From contig PBIQ01000046.1 of assembly GCA_002720485.1 (NCBI GenBank), forward strand, positions 1 through 32,809: DNA of 32,809 nucleotides, in the 5' to 3' direction. Shown one piece after another: positions 7,972 to 14,852 of this stretch. The translations under genes and the position numbers were made by a program. Under the pieces are notes generated by a model that did not search any database, was not told where the DNA came from, and was given only the letters and a program-made list of their open reading frames with translations. Each line of letters opens with the position of its first letter. Position 1 is the stretch's first letter. The stretch comes from Acidimicrobiaceae bacterium (GTDB taxonomy: Bacteria > Actinomycetota > Acidimicrobiia > Acidimicrobiales > UBA8592).

Positions 7972-8667
7972 GTGGCGAATTCCATTAACGAAGACATACT
8001 GAAAGGCATGAGCACAGACAATAACACCTTCTCCCTTTTACCCCAGGATGATGATTTAGATATCATCCACACCAGACAATACGAAACCCGTATCTACAGG
8101 ATCAGCGAATCCGAAATGCTTGTCAGAGGAGCAATCTCAGATATGAAACCCCCCGGACTCTACGTCCCTGATGACCCAGAGGAACTAGAAATTCACCAGA
8201 TGCATGTAGAACTCACCGTTAAATTACCTCAACTTGAAATCACTAATGCACGAACCGCGTTTGAAACACACCCCCATACCTCATGTCCAAAAATTATCGA
8301 CCACTACAAAGAACTCATAGGATTAAATGTCGCTAGAGGATTTACCCACAAAGTACGCGAATTATTCGGCGGGCCACGGGGTTGCACGCACATTACGGCA
8401 CTTCTTCAAGCAATGGCACCAGCGATAGTCCAAGCGACATGGTCCATGGCAGTACTGCAAAGAAGAGAGAGTGGTTTACCACCGGGTGCTGTAGATAAAA
8501 ACCGTGAAAAGATGCATCAGGGGAACATAAATACCTGCCACGTGTGGGCTGAAGACGGTGAACACATACAAGAATTCCGTGAAGGCAAGATGCCTGAACC
8601 GCCACTACAAGTAACAGAACGTCTCATTCAACTCGGCCGCAAACCAGAGGAATGGAGAGTCTTCTAA
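7972..8667 (+). CDS. DUF2889-family protein
   Basis: About 231 residues from a GTG at 7972; an in-frame ATG at 8008 (MSTDNNTF) is an equally plausible start and would give 219 residues. The order of conserved features matches DUF2889 proteins as I remember them: HTRQYETRIYRIS near the N-terminus, a middle region with paired histidines (HPHTSC), and GPRGCTHITALLQAMAPAIVQ near the centre. The biochemical role of this family is unknown. Members often lie in actinobacterial and proteobacterial aromatic or steroid-type catabolic clusters, consistent with the SDR, CMD and VOC neighbours. The stop overlaps the end of the convergent CMD selenoprotein candidate by 4 bases. Confidence 0.75.
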   Translation: MANSINEDILKGMSTDNNTFSLLPQDDDLDIIHTRQYETRIYRISESEMLVRGAISDMKPPGLYVPDDPEELEIHQMHVELTVKLPQLEITNARTAFETHPHTSCPKIIDHYKELIGLNVARGFTHKVRELFGGPRGCTHITALLQAMAPAIVQATWSMAVLQRRESGLPPGAVDKNREKMHQGNINTCHVWAEDGEHIQEFREGKMPEPPLQVTERLIQLGRKPEEWRVF

Positions 8668-9158
8668 CTAAAAGACCACTTTCCATTCTCATCAAAATGC
8701 AGTTCGCTTAGCTCCCCTTCGCGAACTTCTCTGTCTGTTCCCAACGCAACAGAAACTTTCTGATAATTCCATTTCATCACATCCAAGGACAACTCAATTA
8801 ACTGATCCTCAGTAAAGAATTCTTTCAAACCAACTAGATCGTCACCGTCGATCTCATTCGGTTGTGTCATTAAATGTGTAGCAAAACGAGCAGCAAGAGA
8901 ATACTGCAGATCTAAATTTTCGTCGTTTCGCATAGCTTGTTGAGCCAAATCTTCATCTAGTCCGTGTTCTCTAGCAACTGCTAGACGTAAAGACTTTCAC
9001 GTATAGCAATCATGGTGATCGGCACAACGCAACCGAACAACCTCAGTTGTCACAGGATCAACCAGCCCCAATTGAACTACCTCTTCTTGCCATAAAGAAA
9101 GAGACTCCCGAAATTCTTTGTTGAAATGTGTAGATGCAACCCTTTGTGATCTCGTCAT
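8664..9158 (-). CDS. CMD/AhpD-like family protein, predicted selenoprotein with in-frame TGA (CxxU)
   Basis: 164 residues if the TGA at 8999-8997 is read through. The frame starts at an ATG (9158) that overlaps the upstream CMD gene's stop as ATGA and runs unbroken apart from codon 54. The peptide around it is VVRLRCADHHDCYT-U-KSLRLAVAREHG. In CMD/AhpD-like proteins this place carries CxxC (peroxidatic/resolving cysteines, usually VRLRxARxHxCxxCxSxR), so the TGA replaces the second cysteine and gives C51-x-x-U54. A hairpin suited to a bacterial SECIS follows (8970-8985). Ordinary gene calling would report only residues 71-164 from a TTG at 8948. TGA is used as a normal stop by neighbours (802, 9155, 13427), so it is not globally reassigned. 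Likely a thiol/selenol peroxidase or reductase. A nonsense mutation is the main alternative. Confidence 0.72.
8970..8985 (-). promoter_or_regulatory. Candidate bacterial SECIS hairpin
   Basis: On the reverse strand, TCTAGC-AGTT-GCTAGA forms a perfect 6-bp stem with a 4-base apical loop whose second base is G. The stem begins 11 bases and the loop 17 bases after the TGA. As I recall, bacterial SECIS elements sit just downstream of UGA with the loop about 16-37 bases away and a G in the first two loop positions. Flanking bases (GTC...GAC) could extend the helix. The fit is good but only SelB binding or folding comparison would confirm it. Confidence 0.6.
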
Positions 9159-9598
9159 ACTGAAACCTCATTACGAATTTTCCTCCACACCAGTTGCAGC
9201 CGTATTCTCTGCTCAATCACAAGGAGGGCATTCACAAAATTAACGAAACCCTCCTCCCCAAGGTGATCGCGAACTGCAAAGGCTGAACTATCGGGAATCT
9301 GCGAGACATCAACAATGAATTCTTCAGTGAATCGCAAACATGACTTTTCACGCTCACTGAACAAACCCGACGCAGCCCATTGAGAAAGAGAAGCAATTTT
9401 ATCCGAATCTAAATCACTATTTAAGACTTCTAGCTCAGAGTGGCAACCCAAAAGCATGGCGATTCGTAAACGACAGATGTCAAGCAAGACAGGATCTGCA
9501 ACCTCCCATGCTAACCCGTGAATCTTTTCAAGCTGGTCAGCCACAGGTGTCCTACCGGCAAGTACTTCACGGAAAAATGCATCAGTTGAAGATTCCAT
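9155..9598 (-). CDS. Carboxymuconolactone decarboxylase (CMD) family protein
   Basis: 147 residues from ATG 9598; a TTG two codons upstream is a weaker start. The CMD core reads VLLDICRLRIAMLLGCHSELEVL, then SEREKSCLRFTEEFIVDV and a C-terminal LGEEGFVNFVNALLVIEQRIRLQLV helix pair, all typical of the AhpD-like all-helical fold. Instead of CxxC it has C-H-S-E, so only one of the two redox cysteines is present. It is the first gene of a two-gene operon: its TGA stop overlaps the ATG of the selenocysteine-candidate CMD protein. The two may form a hetero-oligomer in which the partner carries the redox centre; this is inference. It is divergent from the VOC gene. Confidence 0.82.
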   Translation of the reverse strand: MESSTDAFFREVLAGRTPVADQLEKIHGLAWEVADPVLLDICRLRIAMLLGCHSELEVLNSDLDSDKIASLSQWAASGLFSEREKSCLRFTEEFIVDVSQIPDSSAFAVRDHLGEEGFVNFVNALLVIEQRIRLQLVWRKIRNEVSV

Positions 9599-9694
9599 AT
9601 TCAAAGGATAGATCTAATTTCAAATAATGTTGCCATTCCTTTTGGAAGTTCAGTATTAGAAATGACACAATTAGGCCATAAATGGAAGGAAATT

Positions 9695-10231
9695 ATGGAA
9701 CCACTTATCCGCTACCCAATTGTGCAACACGCCTGGTTCGTCAACGATATTGACGAAGCATGCAGAAAATGGAACATGGCGACAGGAGCCGGCCCTTTTT
9801 TTGTGACTCGTGGGCATTGGGGTGATAGGCACCTTTACCGCGGAGACGAAATGACTGTTCCGCTGGATTACGGTTTCGGCTACCACGGTGACACCCATAT
9901 CCAGTTCATTCAACAGAACGAAGAAGGCCCATCCATCTATCGGGATATGTATGGCGCTGGAGAAGAAGGGTTCCACCACATAGGCATGCTCGTACCTGAT
10001 GATGACATAGAAAGAGAAGGAGAAAAATATGAAGCTGCCGGTTTCCCGATTGCTTCCTCCCTTTGGTCAGTCGCAAATGTCATCTATGTAGATACACGAG
10101 ATGCAATTGGCTGCTTCCTAGAACTTCATGGAGACAATTCAGGGATACGTGAAGTTTTCGCTGGTTGGAAGAAAGCCTCTGAGAACTGGGACGGACATAC
10201 TGATTTAATACGAGGGAATCGGGCAGAGTAA
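9695..10231 (+). CDS. VOC superfamily (glyoxalase/dioxygenase-like) protein
   Basis: 178 residues from ATG 9695, chosen because AAGGA lies 5 bases upstream; an ATG at 9662 would add 11 residues. The N-terminal pattern IVQHAWFVNDIDEACRKWNMATGAGPFF is the typical start of a vicinal-oxygen-chelate module, with H near residue 10 as the first metal ligand. GFHHIGMLVPD begins the second half-module, with a second histidine ligand, and CFLELHGDN supplies the third ligand region (E/H). The protein thus holds one pair of beta-alpha-beta-beta-beta units, a complete metal site. Substrate unknown; such proteins often occur with CMD and SDR genes in degradative clusters. Divergent from the CMD operon with a short shared promoter region. 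Confidence 0.82.
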   Translation: MEPLIRYPIVQHAWFVNDIDEACRKWNMATGAGPFFVTRGHWGDRHLYRGDEMTVPLDYGFGYHGDTHIQFIQQNEEGPSIYRDMYGAGEEGFHHIGMLVPDDDIEREGEKYEAAGFPIASSLWSVANVIYVDTRDAIGCFLELHGDNSGIREVFAGWKKASENWDGHTDLIRGNRAE

Positions 10232-10266
10232 ATTTACCGACTCAGCTGCTGAGCTACGGTAGACCT

Positions 10267-11004
10267 ATGGTTTGGTGGGAAGCAGTTCTTTTATTCGTTG
10301 GCGGTGGAGCTGCCGGCATCGTGAATGCTATGGCCGGAGGAGGTTCATCACTAACTGTTCCTCTGCTCGTGTTGGCTGGAGTTCCGGGAAATTTCGCTAA
10401 TGGAACGAATAGAGTTGGAATCTTTGTATCAAACGGAACAACGATCTGGTCATTTCATCGACAAGAGGTAAAAGCATACAGAGAATCACTTCCTTTTCTT
10501 CTCCCAGTAATTGTCGGTTCACTGATCGGCTCGATTGCCATAAGTCAAGTAACTGATAGAGCATTTGAAACTATTTTCGGAATCCTTATGCTTCCCATCA
10601 TTTTTTTATCGCTCAGAGAACCAAAAGCTGTTCATCGGAGACCTGCCTTAAGTAGAACAGCTACCTTCATCCTTTTTTTGTTTATTGGAATTTACGCGGG
10701 CGCTATTCAGATGGGCGTGGGATTAGTACTACTTGCCTTTCTCACACGATCTGGACTTCCCCTCATGAAAGCAAATTTCGTCAAAGTAGTAATTACTCTT
10801 GCCGTGACAATGACTGCTCTTCCTGTCTTCATAGCGCAAGGAAAAGTACGCTGGCTGCCAGCATTGATTTTAACTGTCGGACTTTCGGCAGGCGGATGGC
10901 TAGGGGCTCGAATTGCCGTAAAGGGAGGAGAACGGATCATTCGGATCTTCATGGTAATCGCCGCTATTGGATTAACAGGAAGATTGGTTGGGCTCTACGG
11001 TTAA
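10267..11004 (+). CDS. TauE/SafE family (TSUP) sulfite/organic anion exporter-like membrane protein
   Basis: 245 residues, usual for the eight-helix TSUP family. The first helix holds GGGAAGIVNAMAGGGSSLTVPLLVLAGVP, which is the strongly conserved GxxxGxxxxGGGxxxxPxL signature. The second half repeats it weakly as GIYAGAIQMGVGLVLLAFL followed by KANFVKVVITLAVT. The family exports sulfite, sulfoacetate, taurine-related compounds or other small anions across the cytoplasmic membrane. No sulfur-metabolism gene lies nearby, so the substrate is unassigned. It is followed after about 48 bases by the ribokinase gene on the same strand. Confidence 0.87.
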   Translation: MVWWEAVLLFVGGGAAGIVNAMAGGGSSLTVPLLVLAGVPGNFANGTNRVGIFVSNGTTIWSFHRQEVKAYRESLPFLLPVIVGSLIGSIAISQVTDRAFETIFGILMLPIIFLSLREPKAVHRRPALSRTATFILFLFIGIYAGAIQMGVGLVLLAFLTRSGLPLMKANFVKVVITLAVTMTALPVFIAQGKVRWLPALILTVGLSAGGWLGARIAVKGGERIIRIFMVIAAIGLTGRLVGLYG

Positions 11005-11052
11005 CATTTCTAACCATTGGTCCCAACTAAGTGTTTGTGACAAACTTTGAAC

Positions 11053-11961
11053 ATGTCAGTAGATATTGCCGTTGTAGGTTCATGCAACGTGGACCTCGTT
11101 GTCAATGTCGACAGCATCCCAAAAGTCGGGCAGACAGTTTTAGGTGGAGATCTTCGCCGAATTCCCGGAGGGAAAGGAGCCAATCAGGCAGTCGCTGCTT
11201 CACGCCTAGGGAAATCGGTAGCAATGATTGGAAGAATTGGTGACGATGAGAATGGAAAGTTCCTACAGGCCAACCTTGAAGAGAATGATGTAAGTACAGA
11301 ATTCCTATTTACAACACCAGAAATCCCGACAGGAGTAGCGCTAATTTCAGTCCAGAATGATGGGGACAATGCGATTGTTGTTAGTCCTGGAGCTAATAGT
11401 GAACTCTCACCTGAAGATGTAGCTGCTGTACCACTCGTCGCTGAAGCGCAGGTGGTTCTTCTTCAAGCGGAAATTCCCATTGAGACAGTTTTAGCTGCGG
11501 CCCGAGTAGCAGAAGGAACCGTTATTTGGAATCCTGCTCCAGCTCCGAACGAAAGTGTCCCACTTGAGTTACTTGACTTAGTAGATGTTCTTGTCCCAAA
11601 TCAGAAAGAACTTGAACTGCTAATAGGAAATGGAAGTGCAGACAACCTCGAATCGATTTTTGCAATGGCTATAGCTTTCCCATGTTCATCAACCATTGTC
11701 ACCCTAGGTGCACAAGGTGCTGTAGTTGTCGCCAGCAATGAAGCAGTACATATTCCCGCGCCTGAAATCTCACCAGTTGATACCACCGCCGCCGGCGACT
11801 CATTTTGTGCTGCATTAGCAGGAAGTCTTGTGGAAGGAAAAGATCTTGTCGAGGCAGCACAATGGGCGGTACAAGTAGGTGCAGCAACAACGCTTATCGC
11901 AGGAGCTCAACCCTCATTACCAACTTCATCAGAAGTGCTTCAAAGGCTAGAAGACAGGTAG
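11053..11961 (+). CDS. rbsK: Ribokinase (PfkB-family carbohydrate kinase)
   Basis: 302 residues, matching ribokinases. The N-terminal GSCNVDLVVNVDSIPKVGQT is the first PfkB strand and lid. IPGGKGANQAVAASRLG near residues 37-53 is PfkB signature 1. DTTAAGDSFCAALAG contains signature 2, with the anion hole and catalytic base D249. It phosphorylates ribose or a related pentose at O5 using ATP in the cytoplasm. I chose the ATG at 11053 over a TTG two codons upstream. No ribose transporter lies nearby, so ribose may come from nucleoside breakdown; the window also has nucleobase/nucleoside transferases 2 kb downstream. The 3' end overlaps the convergent Ni/Co transporter by 15 bases. Confidence 0.88.
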   Translation: MSVDIAVVGSCNVDLVVNVDSIPKVGQTVLGGDLRRIPGGKGANQAVAASRLGKSVAMIGRIGDDENGKFLQANLEENDVSTEFLFTTPEIPTGVALISVQNDGDNAIVVSPGANSELSPEDVAAVPLVAEAQVVLLQAEIPIETVLAAARVAEGTVIWNPAPAPNESVPLELLDLVDVLVPNQKELELLIGNGSADNLESIFAMAIAFPCSSTIVTLGAQGAVVVASNEAVHIPAPEISPVDTTAAGDSFCAALAGSLVEGKDLVEAAQWAVQVGAATTLIAGAQPSLPTSSEVLQRLEDR

Positions 11962-12801
11962 AAGATCATCCTGTTCTATACATACGAGCACACCGATAAC
12001 TAAGCTCAATAGCCCTATACAAACAGCGATATACCGGTAGATATTGACATGCTGGCGTAACCAACTACTGGAATTTACTGAAATCAGTGCGATCGAGGAG
12101 TTTGCGACCAGAAGACCTAGAACCCATGCCAATAAGATCAGTAATCCCCCCACTTTTCCTGAAGCTTGTGAAGCAGCGACAAATATAACGATCTGCGTGG
12201 GAGTTTCTATCCCAATGCCATGAAGTATCCCGACTCCACGAGCTGATGATTTATCAAGGATTGAACTTTCGACATGAATCTCATGTCGGTGGCGGTGGAA
12301 GTGCGTATCACCTTCTATTGGGCCTTCTGCTAGGTGAGTATTCTCATGATTATGATCATGTACTTCCATGTTCTCTGGATGCAGATGAGCGTGTTCATGT
12401 TCAACTACGATTGACCGACCGGTAGAAGATCTTCTAACTCGTTGCAACCCTCGAAAAGCTCCATCTCGGATAATCATCCAGCGACTACGTAGCTGAAAGT
12501 CTTCTCCCTGAATGACAACGTTTACAAGCACCCACAGTCCTAATCCAATGAGAGATCCACCGATGACGTACATCATTGTGGTGTCGACTGAATCCGGGAT
12601 TTTAAAATCTGCAAGAATAATTCCGACACCAAGAAGAATCACGACTGCTGCATGTCCAAAGGCATACGCAGTAGCAAGAGAAAAAGCTCTTCTTGGGTTC
12701 TTTTCACCAGTTGCAATGCCTGAAATTGCCGCAATATGGTCCCAATCAAATCCATGGCGGATACCGAAACCAAAGGCAGACACGAGAAGCGCAAAATCCA
12801 T
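11947..12801 (-). CDS. NiCoT-like nickel/cobalt transporter with His-rich loop
   Basis: 284 residues from ATG 12801; a GTG lies immediately before it. The N-terminal helix carries RHGFDWDHIAAI, the family signature (usually RHAxDADHIxAIDN) in helix II that binds Ni2+/Co2+. A cytoplasmic loop in the middle (about residues 135-185) is packed with histidines, for example HEHAHLHPENMEVHDHNHENTH and THFHRHRHEIH, suited to metal capture. LHGIGIETPTQIVIF marks the second conserved region (GxETPTQI). Total hydrophobic segments are consistent with about 6-8 helices. It is divergent from nickel SOD, so nickel is the likely cargo. The 149-base shared upstream region may carry joint control, though I recognise no clear operator. 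Confidence 0.85.
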   Translation of the reverse strand: MDFALLVSAFGFGIRHGFDWDHIAAISGIATGEKNPRRAFSLATAYAFGHAAVVILLGVGIILADFKIPDSVDTTMMYVIGGSLIGLGLWVLVNVVIQGEDFQLRSRWMIIRDGAFRGLQRVRRSSTGRSIVVEHEHAHLHPENMEVHDHNHENTHLAEGPIEGDTHFHRHRHEIHVESSILDKSSARGVGILHGIGIETPTQIVIFVAASQASGKVGGLLILLAWVLGLLVANSSIALISVNSSSWLRQHVNIYRYIAVCIGLLSLVIGVLVCIEQDDLLPVF

Positions 12802-12953
12802 CACTAAAAGGTTCCAGTTCCAGCAGAAGGCGTCAAATCACATGGAATCTCTTCAAAGAAACTCCGCTTGAGATGAGACGAAATTCAATTGTTCGGCTAC
12901 TGTTATCGCTGTTGACCTTTGACATTATGTCGAAACAAAGGAGATGATTCCAT

Positions 12954-13427
12954 ATGCAAGAAAAGAACCCTTCCAAGAATTTTATCCTCAATGATCTCCC
13001 AATAGCCGAAGCTCACTGTGACGGTCCATGCGGAGTATACGATCCATCATCAGCAAGAATTGCTGCTGAGGCTGTCCGGTCTATGACGAAAAAAATCCTT
13101 GATCTAACCCCACCGGAACCTGGAGATACCCAAGCAGTTGCTTCCTATCTCAACACTGTTGGCAGGTATGTGACAATAAAAGAAGAACAGGCTGAATTAG
13201 CAAAACACGAACTTCTCGTGCTGTGGACCGACTACTTTAAGCCAGCTCATCTTGAAGCTTACCCAGATCTCCATGATGTGTTTTGGAATGCAGCCAAAGC
13301 ATGTTCAGAATGCAAGCAGCATGTTTCCACGGATGCAGCTGACCAGCTTATGGCAGCAGTCGAAAAGATCCATAATATGTTTTGGGAAAGCAAAGGCCGA
13401 GAAGTTACATATTACGAAGCAAGTTGA
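12954..13427 (+). CDS. sodN: Nickel-containing superoxide dismutase precursor
   Basis: 157 residues. The mature N-terminal nickel hook is HCDGPCGVYDP at residues 21-31: His21 (mature His1), Cys22 (Cys2) and Cys26 (Cys6) bind nickel. Residues 1-20 form the propeptide cleaved before His21, without which the hook cannot form. The canonical hook is HCDLPCG; here the residue after Asp is Gly. The rest is a four-helix bundle ending in NMFWESKGREVTYYEAS, typical of SodN. It dismutates superoxide in the cytoplasm as a hexamer. AAGGAG lies 10 bases before the ATG. The processing protease gene follows with a stop/start overlap, and a Ni transporter is divergent, forming a complete nickel module. Confidence 0.96.
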   Translation: MQEKNPSKNFILNDLPIAEAHCDGPCGVYDPSSARIAAEAVRSMTKKILDLTPPEPGDTQAVASYLNTVGRYVTIKEEQAELAKHELLVLWTDYFKPAHLEAYPDLHDVFWNAAKACSECKQHVSTDAADQLMAAVEKIHNMFWESKGREVTYYEAS

Positions 13428-13777
13428 TCGGAACTGTTCTTCAGGAACTCCTAGCGTTAGCATTACGGAAACGAAAAATCTTCCGCGTTGGCGGGAATAG
13501 TATGATTCCCTTGCTCCAACCAGATGACATCATATTCGTTCGCTCCGATACCCATTGCTGTAAGGGAGATATTGTTGCCATTAGGCATCCTCACAAGAAG
13601 ACAATTTTAATTAAACATGTTGAGGCTGTTACCGACGATGATTTCGTTGAGTTACGCAGCCCGAAGGGGACAGATAGCCGGCAATTTGGGAAATCACCTA
13701 TGAAACATCTTGTTGGAGTTGCGACTTTCAACTACTCCCAAAAGATCTCACTTACGAAAACATCGCAGGCCCACTAA
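13424..13777 (+). CDS. sodX: NiSOD maturation protease SodX (S26 signal-peptidase-like)
   Basis: 117 residues from a TTG at 13424 that overlaps the sodN stop (TTGA), which I prefer to longer frames reaching back to a TTG at 13382 inside sodN. The serine-lysine protease signature is GGNSMIPLLQPDDIIFV with Ser26, followed by the lysine region HKKTILIKHVEAV, where K64 is the best general-base candidate. This short S26 protein has no transmembrane anchor visible, in line with SodX acting in the cytoplasm to remove the SodN propeptide. Tight coupling to sodN and the Ni transporter supports the role. Confidence 0.9.
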   Translation: MIGTVLQELLALALRKRKIFRVGGNSMIPLLQPDDIIFVRSDTHCCKGDIVAIRHPHKKTILIKHVEAVTDDDFVELRSPKGTDSRQFGKSPMKHLVGVATFNYSQKISLTKTSQAH

Positions 13778-14307
13778 ACAAGGTCGTCGAACTTAACCAG
13801 CCAAGAGATGTTCAGATTGTCGAGAGTGGAAGTTTCCGCCTTATTCACGATTACTGACGCTCCAATATAGGTAGCACCGGATTGAATGATGAATTCTTTC
13901 GCAGCTCTGATCGTATTTCCCGTTGTTGCCCAGTCATCGACGATAAGAACCCGATCTCTTTGATCTAAATCAAATGATCTACTTTGGAACTCTACTTCTA
14001 GACCATTCCATGTTTCACCAGATGTGATTCTGATGTCAGATCCCGGATGATTTCGCCCGTCCTTGCGAATAAGAACCAGACCAGCATGCAGAAATTTCGC
14101 GACTAACGCTCCTAGAACAGGTCCGCGTGCTTCCGCAGCGACGACTTTCGTTATATCAGCATGTGCATACTCAGCCGAGAGTGCTTCACCCAAGCATTGC
14201 AGAATCTCATGATCTCGAAGTAGCCCAGCTATATCAGGATGATCATTTACCAAAGGAAATCTTTGTATCAATGAAGCCGAAAATTCAGCCAGTTCTGATT
14301 TCTCCAT
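13774..14307 (-). CDS. Adenine-phosphoribosyltransferase-like PRTase
   Basis: 177 residues, the usual APRT length. The PRPP-binding loop is VLIVDDWATTGNTIRAAKEFI (normally hydrophobic-x-VDDxxxTGxT), and the upstream EARGPVLGALVAKF corresponds to the ESRGFxxGxxLA loop of adenine phosphoribosyltransferases. KDGRNHPG follows where APRT has the flexible KxGKLPG loop; here it is altered. It converts a nucleobase plus PRPP to the nucleotide for purine salvage in the cytoplasm; adenine is likely but not certain. It is divergent from the nucleoside deoxyribosyltransferase-like gene, and its 3' end overlaps sodX by 4 bases. Confidence 0.78.
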   Translation of the reverse strand: MEKSELAEFSASLIQRFPLVNDHPDIAGLLRDHEILQCLGEALSAEYAHADITKVVAAEARGPVLGALVAKFLHAGLVLIRKDGRNHPGSDIRITSGETWNGLEVEFQSRSFDLDQRDRVLIVDDWATTGNTIRAAKEFIIQSGATYIGASVIVNKAETSTLDNLNISWLVKFDDLV

Positions 14308-14408
14308 GCCCTTATCCTACAAATATTTGTTTAACCCGTGCCTGCCACGAAAACTTAAGAAGCCGATTTCAGGTAGAAAAAGCGGAAAGACGGTATTGCG
14401 CAGAGATA

Positions 14409-14843
14409 ATGAAAGGTATGGATCCAAAAGTTATATACATTGCCGGTCCACTTTTTGATGAAGGGGAGCGTTGGTGGATAGAAAAGATTGAAGCCACCGT
14501 TGCTCAAGCAGGTTTCAAAACTTTTCTACCACATCGTGATAATCCGGAGAAAACTCCAGACACCGTCCAAGAAATCTTTGAGAATAATCGAGACGCCATA
14601 CTGTCAGCAGACCTTATTGTTGCGAATTTAAATGGTATTACAACTGATGATGGAACAGCATGGGAACTTGGCTATGCTGCAGCCCTGCAAAAACCCTCGA
14701 TAGGAATTTTTACAGACTGGCGGGCAAGGTTCGAAGGCGAAGAAATTGTAAATCTAATGATAAGCCGGTCGTTGGATAGGATTGTCCGATCTCTAGATGA
14801 ACTTGTCGCTGCCCTCATTGAATGGAATATCGGGAAAGAGTAG
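14409..14843 (+). CDS. Nucleoside 2-deoxyribosyltransferase-like protein
   Basis: 144 residues from ATG 14409 (MKGMDPKVIYIAGP); the open frame extends to 14127 but that part lies over the APRT-like gene and is not protein-like. VIYIAGPLFDEGERWW is the N-terminal substrate loop of the family. DLIVANLNGITTDDGTAWELGYAAALQKP contains the conserved DDGTAxExGxA motif with the catalytic Glu. The enzyme exchanges or hydrolyses the N-glycosidic bond of 2'-deoxyribonucleosides (or of nucleoside monophosphates in the DNPH1-like branch). Together with the divergent phosphoribosyltransferase it points to nucleobase salvage. The manA gene begins 9 bases after its stop. Confidence 0.82.
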   Translation: MKGMDPKVIYIAGPLFDEGERWWIEKIEATVAQAGFKTFLPHRDNPEKTPDTVQEIFENNRDAILSADLIVANLNGITTDDGTAWELGYAAALQKPSIGIFTDWRARFEGEEIVNLMISRSLDRIVRSLDELVAALIEWNIGKE

Positions 14844-14852
14844 GGTCCACTG

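Noticed and set aside
8664-8948. Stand-alone 94-residue CDS starting at TTG 8948
   Set aside because: It is the C-terminal part of a longer CMD protein interrupted by one in-frame TGA; the upstream part has the family N-terminus and a coupled ATG at 9158.
8664-9158. Pseudogene broken by a nonsense TGA
   Set aside because: Possible, but the frame is otherwise intact, the TGA replaces the exact CxxC cysteine, and a SECIS-like hairpin follows; chance alone makes this unlikely.
12912-12928. TTGACC/TTGACA promoter-like -35 elements upstream of sodN
   Set aside because: No convincing -10 box at the right spacing, so I do not call a promoter.
13382-13423. SodX start at TTG 13382
   Set aside because: It would overlap sodN by 46 bases; the TTG at 13424 overlaps the sodN stop exactly, a common coupling pattern.
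14127-14408. Long 5' extension of the deoxyribosyltransferase-like gene
   Set aside because: It lies antisense over the APRT-like gene and lacks family similarity; the family N-terminus begins at 14409-14430.
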